Shown piece by piece: positions 6,957-15,738 of a stretch of DNA of 32,489 nt. Both the position numbers and the translations under genes were made by a program. A model generated the notes under the pieces. The model was not told where the DNA came from. It did no database searches and saw only the letters and a program-made list of their open reading frames with translations. The stretch is taken from the NCBI GenBank assembly GCA_021772135.1, contig JADYXQ010000179.1:1-32489 (forward strand), written 5' to 3'. This DNA comes from Candidatus Obscuribacter sp. (GTDB lineage Bacteria > Cyanobacteriota > Vampirovibrionia > Obscuribacterales > Obscuribacteraceae). The first letter of the stretch is position 1, and the number at the start of each line of letters is the position of its first letter.

Positions 6957-8327
6957 ATGATCAAAGTAAGCTCTCAAACAATTAGGACCCTTGCCCTTTC
7001 GCAGGCTCTGATGTTGGGTTTATCGGCCCCAATGGCACTAGCGGCCACCAGCAGAGTTTCACCGGAAGTAGCCAAGTTAGACAATATTGAAACAGTTATT
7101 TATGGCGCTCCGAAGACTAATGAGTCCATGGACGGTCGCCTCAAAAGTCTGGAGACGAAATTGTTCGGTGTCAGTCGCAAAGGCACCACTACCGAGAGGC
7201 TATCCGGCATTGAAAAGACGCTATCCTACGGCAGCGGTGCAGCTTCGACCGGTGCGCTATTGCCACCACTGGCACCAACTTTAGATACAAGTGGCAGCTC
7301 TGCTGCTGAAGTTCCTCCAGCTTATATCGACGCCAGCGAGCGAGCCGCATCAGCCAATTCCGGAGGTTCTGCCGACAACTATAGTGTTGACTCGTCCGGC
7401 GCACTTGCTGAGGCTATGCAACTCTATCAAGAAGGCAGAATACCTCAGGCGGAAAGTGCCTTTCATGGCATCATTGCCAGAGATCCGAGCAATGGCGACG
7501 CTTATTATAATTTGGCTGTAATTGCCGAAGGCAAAGGCGATCTCAATGGTGCGCTTTCTTACTACCGCAGTGCCCTCAATCTCAATCCGCAAGATTCTGA
7601 TTTACAAAGTGCAGTAGCCAGCGTGCAGAGTAAATTGCGTCCTTCAGCCCCAGCACCGGTTGCCGTCGCTCAAAGTGCTGCACAAGACCCGGCTCGTAAG
7701 CAGCATTTGAAAAATGCCGTCGCAGCCGCCTCTACTGATTATAAAGCCGGCAGATATGATTCGGCCGTGTCTAAATTGAACAATGTCGCTTCACAGGTGC
7801 CTGACGACGCCGACGTACAGTTTGCTCTGGCGCAGGCTTTCCGCGCTAAAGGCGATCTTAGCAACGCCCGCAGCCACATGGCTCGCGCGTCATCGCTCAA
7901 TCCTGCCAGCACCACATTTGGTAGCGCGCTGGGTGACATAGACAGGGCCATCGCTTCTAAGGGTAGCGCATCATCCGGTTCTTTTCCTGCTTCGAGCCCG
8001 GCGCCATCTCCTGCTGATACCTTCGCTTCATCCAACTCCAGCCCAGCTGTAGCCGGACAACCAGAAGGTCAAATTACTCCTTTCGCCGGAAGCAAAGCCG
8101 GGACGCTCAACAGTGGAGGAAGCGGCCTTAACGGTGTTGCATACACCGCCAGGTCGCAGAGCAGCAGACTCAAGCGGGCGGCTACCTATGGTCTGGCCGG
8201 CGCGGCTGCCGGTGCGCTCTCGGGTGCATTATTTAATTCGGGTGGGTCGCGTATGGGCAGTGCGAAAAATTCAGCCATGCGAGGAGCGGTTTTAGGTGCT
8301 GTATTTGGTTTTGCTAGCGGTAGATAA
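6957..8327 (+). CDS. Exported TPR protein with C-terminal glycine zipper
   Basis: 456 aa. A signal peptide is clear (hydrophobic core to ALA at ~29). Residues 38-95 hold three short repeats of the form L-x-x-(I/L)-E-x-x-(L/I)-(F/Y/S)-G (KLDNIETVIYG, RLKSLETKLFG, RLSGIEKTLSYG). Two TPR blocks follow, about 145-225 and 245-320 (for example NGDAYYNLAVIAEGKGDLNG), separated by Ala/Pro/Ser linkers. The C-terminus (~405-456) has alternating Gly/Ala stretches (GLAGAAAGALSGALF, GAVLGAVFGFASG) typical of glycine-zipper segments that insert into or pack on membranes. This suggests an envelope scaffold with TPRs outside the cytoplasm. The next gene starts two bases after the stop, so the two are an operon. 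The ATG has GAGG about eight bases upstream. Molecular function unknown. Confidence 0.85.
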   Translation: MIKVSSQTIRTLALSQALMLGLSAPMALAATSRVSPEVAKLDNIETVIYGAPKTNESMDGRLKSLETKLFGVSRKGTTTERLSGIEKTLSYGSGAASTGALLPPLAPTLDTSGSSAAEVPPAYIDASERAASANSGGSADNYSVDSSGALAEAMQLYQEGRIPQAESAFHGIIARDPSNGDAYYNLAVIAEGKGDLNGALSYYRSALNLNPQDSDLQSAVASVQSKLRPSAPAPVAVAQSAAQDPARKQHLKNAVAAASTDYKAGRYDSAVSKLNNVASQVPDDADVQFALAQAFRAKGDLSNARSHMARASSLNPASTTFGSALGDIDRAIASKGSASSGSFPASSPAPSPADTFASSNSSPAVAGQPEGQITPFAGSKAGTLNSGGSGLNGVAYTARSQSSRLKRAATYGLAGAAAGALSGALFNSGGSRMGSAKNSAMRGAVLGAVFGFASGR

Positions 8328-8329
8328 TC

Positions 8330-9046
8330 ATGAAAAACAAGACATTCAGTTTCAAGTTCAAATTCGAGTTCAATTTCAAGTTAGCATTAACTCTCGCATC
8401 GCTTCTTACTTTTGCTTTCAGCATTGAAGGCGCGAACGCTGCCGGTTCCACATTGAAAGGCGGTGTGCGTCTGGAAAACGGCTCCACCAGACTGGCCCGA
8501 CCATCGGCTAATAGTGCAACAACTCTATCAACAGCTGACACCATTCCAGTTGCCCCGCCTCGCAATACCAGCTTGTTTGCATCAGCTCAAGGTTCTGGTT
8601 TAATCGACAAAACCGCTTTCACCGCTCCGCCGGTCGGTCCACTCAGTGGCGCCGCTCAAGCACAGAATAACAAATTTGATATTGGCGCTGAGCGCAACTC
8701 GAAGCAGCTTACTCTTGCCTGGGAAGCCTGGCACAAACAGTTATCTTCAGAAATTTACGCCCGCTGGCAAGAAGTAGCGATGATTAGAGGGCGCGCCACA
8801 ATGCGCGTTACCGTCACCCGCGATCACCACGTTATCGCTCAGCTGAACTCACCTTCCGGTAATCATCGTTTTGATACCACTCTGTTAGATGTGGTCAATA
8901 GCCTGGACGGAAACCCTGGTTTGAATTTTCCCTCCGGTTCACAGCGTCCACAGGTATCATTCGAAGCTGACTACATTGCCGATACCAACATCAAGGGCGG
9001 CTATAGCTGGACTAAAAACGATTATGAAACCGTGCAAGACCGCTAA
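8330..9046 (+). CDS. Exported protein with TonB-C-like domain
   Basis: 238 aa. An unusual N-region of alternating Lys/Phe (FKFKFEFNFK) leads into a hydrophobic core and a signal-peptidase-type site near ANA (~37). A low-complexity segment to ~125 is followed by a domain (about 125-215) whose helix W-x-x-W-x-x-x-L-S-x-x-I-Y-x-R-W, strand ATMRVTVTRD and later L-x-x-V-N-S-L-x-G-N-P-x-L-x-F-P match the C-terminal domain of TonB/TolA-like proteins. There is no TonB membrane anchor and no ExbB/ExbD gene nearby, so energy transduction is not implied; a periplasmic or outer-envelope binding role next to the TPR/glycine-zipper partner is more likely. The start lies two bases after the stop of the upstream gene, which indicates coupling. 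Confidence 0.75.
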   Translation: MKNKTFSFKFKFEFNFKLALTLASLLTFAFSIEGANAAGSTLKGGVRLENGSTRLARPSANSATTLSTADTIPVAPPRNTSLFASAQGSGLIDKTAFTAPPVGPLSGAAQAQNNKFDIGAERNSKQLTLAWEAWHKQLSSEIYARWQEVAMIRGRATMRVTVTRDHHVIAQLNSPSGNHRFDTTLLDVVNSLDGNPGLNFPSGSQRPQVSFEADYIADTNIKGGYSWTKNDYETVQDR

Positions 9047-9090
9047 CAGCTAATCGAAAAAACATGCACTGCCGCTGGTGGCGCGCCTCT

Positions 9091-10707
9091 TTATGGAGAT
9101 GGTGGTAGTAGCAGATCATTGTAAAGCACCACCGGTGTGTCACCTTGCAATGCGTTGCCTTTAGCCGCTTCAGCAGCCGATAGCAAAAGTCCCAGTTCAA
9201 GAAAATCTTCAGGTACGCATGCCGCGCCAAAAGATAATGAGAGCGTGCGCTCATCTACGCCTGTAGAGAGCGGTGACTTGGTTAGCGCAGCAATCAACCT
9301 TTTGGCGAAAACTCTAGCACCCTCACGGTTAGTATCGGGGCACAGTAGTGCGTAGTCAAAAGCTTCATAGTGAGCCAGAAGATCGTTGTGTCGTTTAGCT
9401 TGCGAAATGCGCAGCACCGCTTCGCGCAGGGCACCAATCGGCAGTGGTTCGCGAATCGAACCATTGGGGCCGCTCTTTACTCTCATCTCAAAAACAATTA
9501 CCGAAACCGGTCTGCCGGAGCGGTGACCGCGAAAATATTCTTGTTCGAGAAAATAGAGAAAAGCAGGAAAATTGAACATGCCGGTGTCGCCGCGGCGAAG
9601 CTGCATAATTACCGATTGAATGGCAGCGCTGTCTACAGTTTTAGGCTCGAGAGCAGGCAAGCTTTGATTGCCTTTTTTAGCCGGTTTAGTAAAAGCAGCC
9701 AGACCACAGCTGAGCATATTGCATACAATCGGTACCCAGAGACTTCTGGCATAACCCAGTTTGGCTACGATTTCATCAGTGCTGAGTTTGTCGTCGATGG
9801 CATCATAAAACCTTCGTTGGGCCACGAAATCTACAGGAATAGCCGGTTTCAACAGCTTACGTAATTCGCCCTCGTCCACAATTTTCTGAGTTTTCACCAT
9901 CACAGCATCAGCCTTAAATCCGCTGTTTTTGAGGAAATTCTGTTTGTCGAAAATCTGCGCCCCTTGAATAATTAGTGAATCAAGTGGCTCGCTGATAGTC
10001 TTGTGTTTGGTCATCACTTTGGGCTGGAAGAAAAAGCGGCCGTCTTTCCATGTTATTAGTTCATAGATGCACTCAGGCCCTTTGGCTATGGGACTGGTAG
10101 CATGAATCGGTTGGCCATCGATGAAAAATACTTCGGCTGCGCCGACATCACTTTGAATTTCCAATCGGCCGGTCATTTTTGCCAGAGCAATAGACTGCAG
10201 CAGCGCACCAATTTGCACGAAGGCCAGGTCGCCATTAAGTACGGTGCCGGTGGTGCGATTGAGCGGATTATCGCCGCCCACAACCGGAATTGGTATGGTG
10301 GCTCTTTGTTTGGTCAGTGCATCAGGAATATAGAAAAATGCTTTTTCTTCTGCCTGTTCTTCTTGCGTGGCTGACTGAGCCGTTACATGCTGCGTTCCTT
10401 CTCTGTCGTTCAAACTAGCTTCGATGCGATTGAAAACCAAAAGCGAATCGCAGCTGGTGAAATCCCAGAGCAACGCTGCTTGCCCGGCATTGGAAGCAAT
10501 CAATTTCCACTGGGGGTCGCCGCCCATAGGATCTGCGTGGGCTGTCAGTTTGTATTCAGCACCTCGAGTGGCAGCGGGCCAAATCACTTCAACTTGCTTG
10601 TCGAGATTTTCCAGAGCCCATGTAAGGATCTGGTGAATCGCCGTGGCGGTCGGATTGCCAGGCAGAATTTGAATTGACTTGGCCGCGTATTGCTTTTCTT
10701 TCTGCAT
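9091..10707 (-). CDS. DUF4388 (PATAN) protein with degenerate GGDEF domain
   Basis: 538 aa, cytoplasmic, apparently a signalling protein. Residues 1-100 form an unrecognised alpha/beta domain. DUF4388 spans about 160-260, with LLQSIALAKMTGRLEI, the strand AEVFFIDGQPIHA and GRFFFQP typical of the family. A helical, winged-helix-like segment follows at ~280-340. The last ~165 residues have the order of a GGDEF domain (FPAFLYFLEQE, VSVIVFEM, LREAVLRISQAKR, SLSFGAA), but the GG(D/E)EF signature is replaced by HYEAFDYALL at 446-455, so diguanylate cyclase activity should be lost. It may be a sensor or scaffold in c-di-GMP signalling; DUF4388 proteins in cyanobacteria and myxobacteria act in motility and signalling. 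It lies 31 bases downstream of dapL and is probably cotranscribed with it. Confidence 0.8.
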   Translation of the reverse strand: MQKEKQYAAKSIQILPGNPTATAIHQILTWALENLDKQVEVIWPAATRGAEYKLTAHADPMGGDPQWKLIASNAGQAALLWDFTSCDSLLVFNRIEASLNDREGTQHVTAQSATQEEQAEEKAFFYIPDALTKQRATIPIPVVGGDNPLNRTTGTVLNGDLAFVQIGALLQSIALAKMTGRLEIQSDVGAAEVFFIDGQPIHATSPIAKGPECIYELITWKDGRFFFQPKVMTKHKTISEPLDSLIIQGAQIFDKQNFLKNSGFKADAVMVKTQKIVDEGELRKLLKPAIPVDFVAQRRFYDAIDDKLSTDEIVAKLGYARSLWVPIVCNMLSCGLAAFTKPAKKGNQSLPALEPKTVDSAAIQSVIMQLRRGDTGMFNFPAFLYFLEQEYFRGHRSGRPVSVIVFEMRVKSGPNGSIREPLPIGALREAVLRISQAKRHNDLLAHYEAFDYALLCPDTNREGARVFAKRLIAALTKSPLSTGVDERTLSLSFGAACVPEDFLELGLLLSAAEAAKGNALQGDTPVVLYNDLLLPPSP

Positions 10708-10738
10708 TAAATGGCTGCTTAACCTGAATTATGCGGTC

Positions 10739-11926
10739 TTAGACTGTCGATTTAGCCATGTCGTAAGTGATTGAATGTTTGGCCATGCGGTCAAACGCTT
10801 CCGCCAGGCGGACCTTATCTACACTCAAGGCAATGCGAACAAATCCTTCTCCATTAGGTCCGTAAGCTGTGCCTGGCGGAACTACGATTCCCGCTTTCTC
10901 CAGCATAACAGTACTGAAGTCGGCAGAGCTCATTCCAGCTGGCGTTGGCAGCCAGATATAGAAGGTGCCTTTGATTGGTTTGAGATTCCAACCCAGCTGA
11001 TTAAGCCGTTCTACGGCCAGATCGCGCCGTTCAACATAGAGACTGTTGCAATATTGAATGTGGTCGGTAGGCCCTTCAAAACCGGCGATGGCCGCAAATT
11101 GAATAGCGCGGAAAATATCAGTATCTATATTTGATTTGATTTTAGCGATGGCTTTAATGGCCTCGGCATTACCTACAGCAAATCCAATTCTCCAACCGGT
11201 CATGTTGTAGCTTTTGGAAAGCGAATGCAATTCTATGGCGATGTCCTTCGCCCCTTTAACTTGCAAGATTGACGGTGCCTTGTAACCGTCGAAGGTCATT
11301 TCAGAATAGGCCTGGTCATGAACGAGCAAGATATCGTGCTTTTTCGAGAAAGCCACCGCTTTCTCGAAAAAGGCCATGTCACAAACGGCCCCGGTAGGAT
11401 TGTTTGGGTAGTTGAACATCAAAAGCTTAGCTTTTTTCAGCACCGCATCTGGTATCGCATCAAGATCGGGAATGAAATTATTCTCTGGTGTGAGCGGCAT
11501 GAAATAAGGCTCGCCGCCTGCCAGAATTGTGGAGGTGCGGTAAACCGGATATGCCGGATCCGGGATGATATTGATGTCGCCGGAGTCGACAAAGGCCATG
11601 ATCGTATTGTGCAAGCCTTCTTTAGTGCCGATCATGGAAGTGATTTCGTTGACCGGATCAATATCGATATTGAAGCGCTTCTTAAGCCAGGCACAGGCTG
11701 CAGTCTTAAATTCTTTGGTGCCGCCGAAGGGTGGATAATGGTGGTTGATTGGCTTTTCTAAAGCTTCATGCATGCCGTCGACGATGTGACGGGGAGTTGG
11801 TTGGTCGGGGTCACCTATGCCAAGGTTGATTACGTCGACACCGGCTTCTACAGCGGCCAGGCGCCGTTTGTCCATTTCGGCAAAGACATAAGGTGGAATT
11901 GACTTGAGCCTGCGAGAAACTTCCAT
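10739..11926 (-). CDS. dapL: LL-diaminopimelate aminotransferase (class I PLP aminotransferase)
   Basis: 395 aa fold-type I PLP enzyme, best placed as DapL, which converts tetrahydrodipicolinate directly to LL-diaminopimelate for lysine and peptidoglycan synthesis and is typical of cyanobacteria, Chlamydiae and plants. Visible: substrate and cofactor loops NLGIGDPDQPTP (34-45) and HHYPPFGGTKEFK, NYPNNPTGA 172-180, D204 that pairs with the pyridine nitrogen, the Schiff-base lysine K238 in HSLSKSYNMTGWR, and the C-terminal FVRIALS arginine that binds the substrate carboxylate. Length and motif order are complete. AAGG nine bases before the ATG supports the start. Alternative: another class I aminotransferase (alanine/aspartate type); the PPFGGTKEFK stretch favours DapL. 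Divergent from the glycosyltransferase gene at 12170. Confidence 0.85.
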   Translation of the reverse strand: MEVSRRLKSIPPYVFAEMDKRRLAAVEAGVDVINLGIGDPDQPTPRHIVDGMHEALEKPINHHYPPFGGTKEFKTAACAWLKKRFNIDIDPVNEITSMIGTKEGLHNTIMAFVDSGDINIIPDPAYPVYRTSTILAGGEPYFMPLTPENNFIPDLDAIPDAVLKKAKLLMFNYPNNPTGAVCDMAFFEKAVAFSKKHDILLVHDQAYSEMTFDGYKAPSILQVKGAKDIAIELHSLSKSYNMTGWRIGFAVGNAEAIKAIAKIKSNIDTDIFRAIQFAAIAGFEGPTDHIQYCNSLYVERRDLAVERLNQLGWNLKPIKGTFYIWLPTPAGMSSADFSTVMLEKAGIVVPPGTAYGPNGEGFVRIALSVDKVRLAEAFDRMAKHSITYDMAKSTV

Positions 11927-12114
11927 TGATTTAGACCTTGGTTTGATTGGATATTAACGACGGATAGCAGAGCTGGTAAGGCGTTTACCATCAGACATTA
12001 CCATAGCTTCACATATTCTTGGCCCAGCTGTTTGATTAGTAAGCATAGTTAACGTTCTTCTTAATATCTGCGTGCCCCTGCGGCTTTCCACAGTGATAAC
12101 GCTTAACGCCCGGG

Positions 12115-12141
12115 CTGCCAAGCGCTGTGCGTCTCTATAAT
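12115..12141 (+). promoter_or_regulatory. Likely promoter of the ArnT-like gene
   Basis: A perfect TATAAT lies at 12136-12141, 28 bases before the ATG at 12170, with a weak -35 candidate CTGCCA at 12115-12120 (15-base spacer). GAGG sits four bases before the ATG. The -10 is convincing; the -35 is not. Confidence 0.5.
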
Positions 12142-12169
12142 GCTGGAAGCGCTTATTTGACGAGGAATT

Positions 12170-13915
12170 ATGCTGGCCGAAAACAATACTGTTGAGTCAT
12201 GGAAGCTGAGTAGAAACTGTTTACTGGGCCTCGCTTTTGTCGTTTCAATCGCTTCTGTGGTCTTTTTCAAAGACTTGGGCGCTGTCCCTCTTTTTAATCC
12301 CGACGAAGCTCTCTATGCAGAGCCGGCTCGCGAAATGCTGGTCACCGGCGAGTACATCACCACTTTGCTCAATTATGTTGTGCGCTTTACCAAGCCACCT
12401 CTTTGTATTTGGGCCATGGCCGGCTGCTTTCAAATATTCGGCGTTAATGAATTTGCCGCCCGTTTCTTCGGCGCCGCTTGCGGCGTCATACTAATTGCCG
12501 CGACCTATTTTGCCATTGCCAGATATATTTCTTTGCGCGCCGCTCTGGTTGGCGCCCTTACCCTGGCCAGCGCGCCGCTTTTTGTTTTTACCGGGCGCGA
12601 AGCCATTACCGACATGCCGCTATCACTTTTTGGTGCCGGCAGTCAGCTGGCATTTTTTCACGCCGGTCAGGCGCAGGTGAGAAGCCGCGCCGCCCTCTAC
12701 TTAGGCTACGTTTTGATCGGTCTGGCTGTGATGACCAAAGGGCCGGTGGGCCTGGTTCTACCGGTGGCTATATTATGTGCCTGGCATTTTCTCAAAGGCG
12801 ATCTCTGGACTGCTTTTAAAAACTACCGGCCACTTACCGGTGCAGCCATCGTCGCCGCTATTTCGTTGCCCTGGTTTATCACCGAAATCGTAATCACTCA
12901 CGGCGCTTATTTTCAAGAATTTATCATCAGGGAAAATTTTCAGCGCTTCACCGCCGTTGTAGATAATCACAAGCAACCGGTTTATTATCATTTGCTGGCC
13001 ATGGCCGGGGGCTTTTTCCCCTGGGCCGTCTATTTGCCACAAAGCCTTGTGGCGGCTCTGGCACCTTATTTCAGTGCACTCAAGCCAGTTGCCGGCGAGA
13101 GTGCGGCGGCCACCAGCGGCAGTGCACTAATTGCTTTTTTGAAAGGGCGGATGCGGCAATCTCAACTGTATTTGACCGCGGTCAACGACAGTACGGCTCT
13201 GGCACTTTATTGCATTATCTGGGCCACTGTCACTCTGGTTTTTTACAGCGCTTCGGTGTCCAAACTTCTGCCTTATACATTGTCGGCATTTCCGGCACTG
13301 GCTATTGTGGTCGCCTGGGAACTGGAGCGTTGCTTCGTTCGCCAGGAACACGGCTTTAAGCGCCTGGCCATGCCACTTATATTTGTAGTGTTGGCTTACG
13401 GCGCCGTCAGTGCAGTGGCGCCTGTGGTGGCCCAAAAAGTGCGGGATGCGCCGCTCAATATTGCTGCTTTGATAACAGCTTATGCCGCCGCTCAAGCTGC
13501 CCTGGTATTAGTCAGCCTGATTGTGATGCGCACGCGCAGATTGTTTGCCGGTGCCCTGGTGCTTGCAGCCGGGGCGGCTCTACTTTTAATTATTCATGCG
13601 GGCCGTGTACTGCCTGTGCTGTCGGCCAAACTGGAAGGGCCCCTGCCAAAATATGCTTATTTTGCCGGCCAATCAAAAGATGCGATTCTTGTATTCGATA
13701 TGCGCAAACCGGGTGTGCCTTTCTATGCTTTGCGTCAGGTAGAGAATATCAATGGTATTGATGCTCTCAACGCCCGGCTCAAACAAGTGCCTCAGGCATA
13801 TATATTGACTAAAAGTAGTAAGTTGACGGCTTTGAAAGACTTGCCGGGTATGAAGGTGATTGCCTCTGAAGGCGACTATGCCATGGTGAGATTTGGTGCA
13901 GGCGGCACACCCTGA
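12170..13915 (+). CDS. ArnT-like glycosyltransferase (GT39/GT83, lipid-linked donor)
   Basis: 581 aa polytopic inner-membrane protein of the PMT/ArnT superfamily (GT-C fold), which moves a sugar from a polyprenyl-phosphate donor to a lipid or protein outside the membrane. The first extracytoplasmic loop has the acidic pair D45-E46 in FNPDEALYAEPARE, which is catalytic in this family, followed by RFTKPPL at 72-78. About 12 hydrophobic segments follow (for example ALVGALTLASAPLFVF, YVLIGLAVMTKGPVGLVLPV), and there is a short periplasmic C-terminal domain of ~90 residues. The acceptor (lipid A, glycan or protein) cannot be told from the sequence; there are no L-Ara4N or polyprenyl-phosphate sugar genes nearby. 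It converges on the YhiN-type gene across a palindromic terminator. Confidence 0.87.
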   Translation: MLAENNTVESWKLSRNCLLGLAFVVSIASVVFFKDLGAVPLFNPDEALYAEPAREMLVTGEYITTLLNYVVRFTKPPLCIWAMAGCFQIFGVNEFAARFFGAACGVILIAATYFAIARYISLRAALVGALTLASAPLFVFTGREAITDMPLSLFGAGSQLAFFHAGQAQVRSRAALYLGYVLIGLAVMTKGPVGLVLPVAILCAWHFLKGDLWTAFKNYRPLTGAAIVAAISLPWFITEIVITHGAYFQEFIIRENFQRFTAVVDNHKQPVYYHLLAMAGGFFPWAVYLPQSLVAALAPYFSALKPVAGESAAATSGSALIAFLKGRMRQSQLYLTAVNDSTALALYCIIWATVTLVFYSASVSKLLPYTLSAFPALAIVVAWELERCFVRQEHGFKRLAMPLIFVVLAYGAVSAVAPVVAQKVRDAPLNIAALITAYAAAQAALVLVSLIVMRTRRLFAGALVLAAGAALLLIIHAGRVLPVLSAKLEGPLPKYAYFAGQSKDAILVFDMRKPGVPFYALRQVENINGIDALNARLKQVPQAYILTKSSKLTALKDLPGMKVIASEGDYAMVRFGAGGTP

Positions 13916-13975
13916 TTTATTTCCGAACCAGACCGGATAAGTTCTGTTTTGAAGACGGTTCAGTTTCGAAGATTC

Positions 13976-14003
13976 AGAAATGAAACGTTAACGTTTCATT
14001 TCT
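13976..14003. terminator. Perfect 28-bp palindrome between convergent genes
   Basis: AGAAATGAAACGTT followed at once by its exact reverse complement. It lies 60 bases after the ArnT-like stop and 25 bases after the 3' end of the minus-strand flavoprotein gene. As RNA it folds into a hairpin from either strand, with U-rich flanks, so it is probably a bidirectional terminator. It lacks a GC core, so a protein-binding site is also possible. Confidence 0.6.
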
Positions 14004-14027
14004 AAATACAGCTGTTCTTAATAAACT

Positions 14028-15227
14028 TCAAACCGCCTGGCCGGCTGCATAACCTGATGCCCAGGCCCACTGAAAATTGTATCCGCCCAACATTCCTGTT
14101 ACGTCTACAACTTCGCCGATAAAATAAAGCCCTGGAGCTTTTTTAGCTTCCATTGTCTGCGATGAAAGTTCGCTTGTATCCACTCCGCCCCTGGTTACTT
14201 CCGCCTTCTTATAGCCTACTGTGCGGGCCGGAGTCAGGTGCCAGCCGTGAATGACCGAGACAAGATCGGCAAGTTTTTTGTCTGACATTGTATTGATAGG
14301 GCCGTAAATATCGAGATGATGGGTAAAATATTCGGCAAAACGCTTGGGCAAAATTTCCGCCAATACGTTTTTAATTTCTTGTTTGGACCCGGCTTTTTTC
14401 ACTTTAGTGAGAAATTCAGAAGCATCCTTATCTGGCAAAAGGTCGATTGAGAGCTTGTCTCCCTGATTCCAGTAAAGTGATATTTGCAAGCTGGCCGGGC
14501 CACTCAGGCCGGTGTGAGTAAATAAAATATTCTCTCTAAAGCTGGCCTTTTTGCATGAAACCACAGTGCCTAAACTGAGACCCGATAGGTCAGTAAAGCG
14601 CGCCAGATCTGAATCTCCCCAACTGAAGCCATCTAACGCCGGTGCCGTCGGCACAATTTTCAAACCGAACTGGCGGGCGATCTCGTAACCGAATCCGGTG
14701 GCACCGATTTGAGGAATGGAAAGACCACCAGAAGCAATCACAAGCGATTCGCAAGTGAAATGCCCGGCCGAAGTATCAATGTTATAGCGCTTGTGTTTGT
14801 GCCCACTTTCGTCAGGTCTGATACCATTTACGCTTGTGTTCATTGAAAAGCGACAGTCGCCGTCTTGGCATTCTTTAACGAGCATATCTACTATTTCTTC
14901 TGCTGAATAATCGCAGAAGAGTTGGCCTAATTTCTTTTCGTGATAGCGTATGTGGTGCTTTTCCACCAACTTGACAAAATCTGCCGGCGAATATCGGCAA
15001 AGGGCCGATTTGGCAAAATGCGGATTTTTGCTGACGAAAGACTCGGGCCTGGCTCCGACGTTAGTAAAATTGCAGCGGCCGCCGCCTGATATAAGAATCT
15101 TGCGGCCGATTTTTTCGCTGTGGTCGATAAGGAGCACGCTGCGGCCCAATTTGCCGGCAATGCTGCCGCACATCATACCCGCTCCGCCGGCGCCTACGAT
15201 AACAACGTCATAATGCTGCGAATTCAT
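14028..15227 (-). CDS. NAD(P)/FAD-dependent oxidoreductase, YhiN/HI0933/BaiN family
   Basis: A flavoprotein of ~400 aa. An N-terminal dinucleotide-binding motif (VVIVGAGGAGMMCG) and the family stretch GRKILISGGGRCNFTN identify it. Near the C-terminus GLYFIGEVVDVTGMLGGYNF binds the flavin; a large middle insertion with mixed beta strands is normal for the family. Members are soluble; some reduce bile-acid or other enoyl substrates, but for most the substrate is unknown. I chose ATG 15227 (MNSQHYDVV): a TTG three codons upstream would add only MTD, and neither start has a strong ribosome site. Monocistronic, convergent with the ArnT-like gene. Confidence 0.9.
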   Translation of the reverse strand: MNSQHYDVVIVGAGGAGMMCGSIAGKLGRSVLLIDHSEKIGRKILISGGGRCNFTNVGARPESFVSKNPHFAKSALCRYSPADFVKLVEKHHIRYHEKKLGQLFCDYSAEEIVDMLVKECQDGDCRFSMNTSVNGIRPDESGHKHKRYNIDTSAGHFTCESLVIASGGLSIPQIGATGFGYEIARQFGLKIVPTAPALDGFSWGDSDLARFTDLSGLSLGTVVSCKKASFRENILFTHTGLSGPASLQISLYWNQGDKLSIDLLPDKDASEFLTKVKKAGSKQEIKNVLAEILPKRFAEYFTHHLDIYGPINTMSDKKLADLVSVIHGWHLTPARTVGYKKAEVTRGGVDTSELSSQTMEAKKAPGLYFIGEVVDVTGMLGGYNFQWAWASGYAAGQAV

Positions 15228-15325
15228 GTCTGTCAAAGGTCACCGCAAAAAGAATAAGATAAGTCCAAAGAATCAATCACCGGTTATTATTCTAGGCTAT
15301 TGATATTAATAAGGGCGAATGAAAG

Positions 15326-15730
15326 ATGATTGCTGATTTAAACGACAACGTCACTGCCGAATTTAAGGGAGCCGAACTTAAGGAAGCGCAAAGTTCTTTG
15401 CACAGCTTCGGGCTAACATTCGCCAACGGCAAAGGCATTGTCCTGAGCGCTACTTTAGAAAAGGGCGATAGCGCCATGAATCTGCCTGACGAGCTCAGTA
15501 TCGCCACCGAAATCAAAGCGGCCGAAACCATGCCAAAGTTAGCTGAGGCAGTCTGCTCTGTCGATTGGAGCTGGATTTATGGCTCCCAACTGGTGTCTAT
15601 GAGCAGGCAAGCCGGCCCGCGCGGTGCTGCCATTGTGATCAAGCTTGATCCGGTCGGACCGATTACAGTAAGCGTCGGCGCCTGGGAAGGCAAGCCTTTT
15701 CTTTCTTTCATGCCTTACAAAAAGCCTTGA
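15326..15730 (+). CDS. Hypothetical protein, 134 aa
   Basis: Not recognised. A soluble, slightly acidic protein without signal peptide or membrane helix. The first half is polar alpha/beta; the second half has a Trp-rich segment (CSVDWSWIYGSQLVSM), a basic turn (RQAGPRGAA) and two predicted strands (IVIKLDPVGPITVSVGAWEG) before the end FMPYKKP. The coding composition is good and the frame is uninterrupted. The ATG at 15326 follows GAAAG, with AAGGG further upstream. It converges on the exported-protein gene at 15739, only eight bases from its stop, with a small dyad (TGAACG/CGTTCA) at 15728-15741 in the junction. Confidence 0.65.
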   Translation: MIADLNDNVTAEFKGAELKEAQSSLHSFGLTFANGKGIVLSATLEKGDSAMNLPDELSIATEIKAAETMPKLAEAVCSVDWSWIYGSQLVSMSRQAGPRGAAIVIKLDPVGPITVSVGAWEGKPFLSFMPYKKP

Positions 15731-15738
15731 ACGCCCGT

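Noticed and set aside
9370..9864. Plus-strand 164-codon frame antisense to the DUF4388 gene (and similar ones at 11318-11761 and 12478-12819)
   Set aside because: Shadows of strong coding regions on the real strand, with no start signals.
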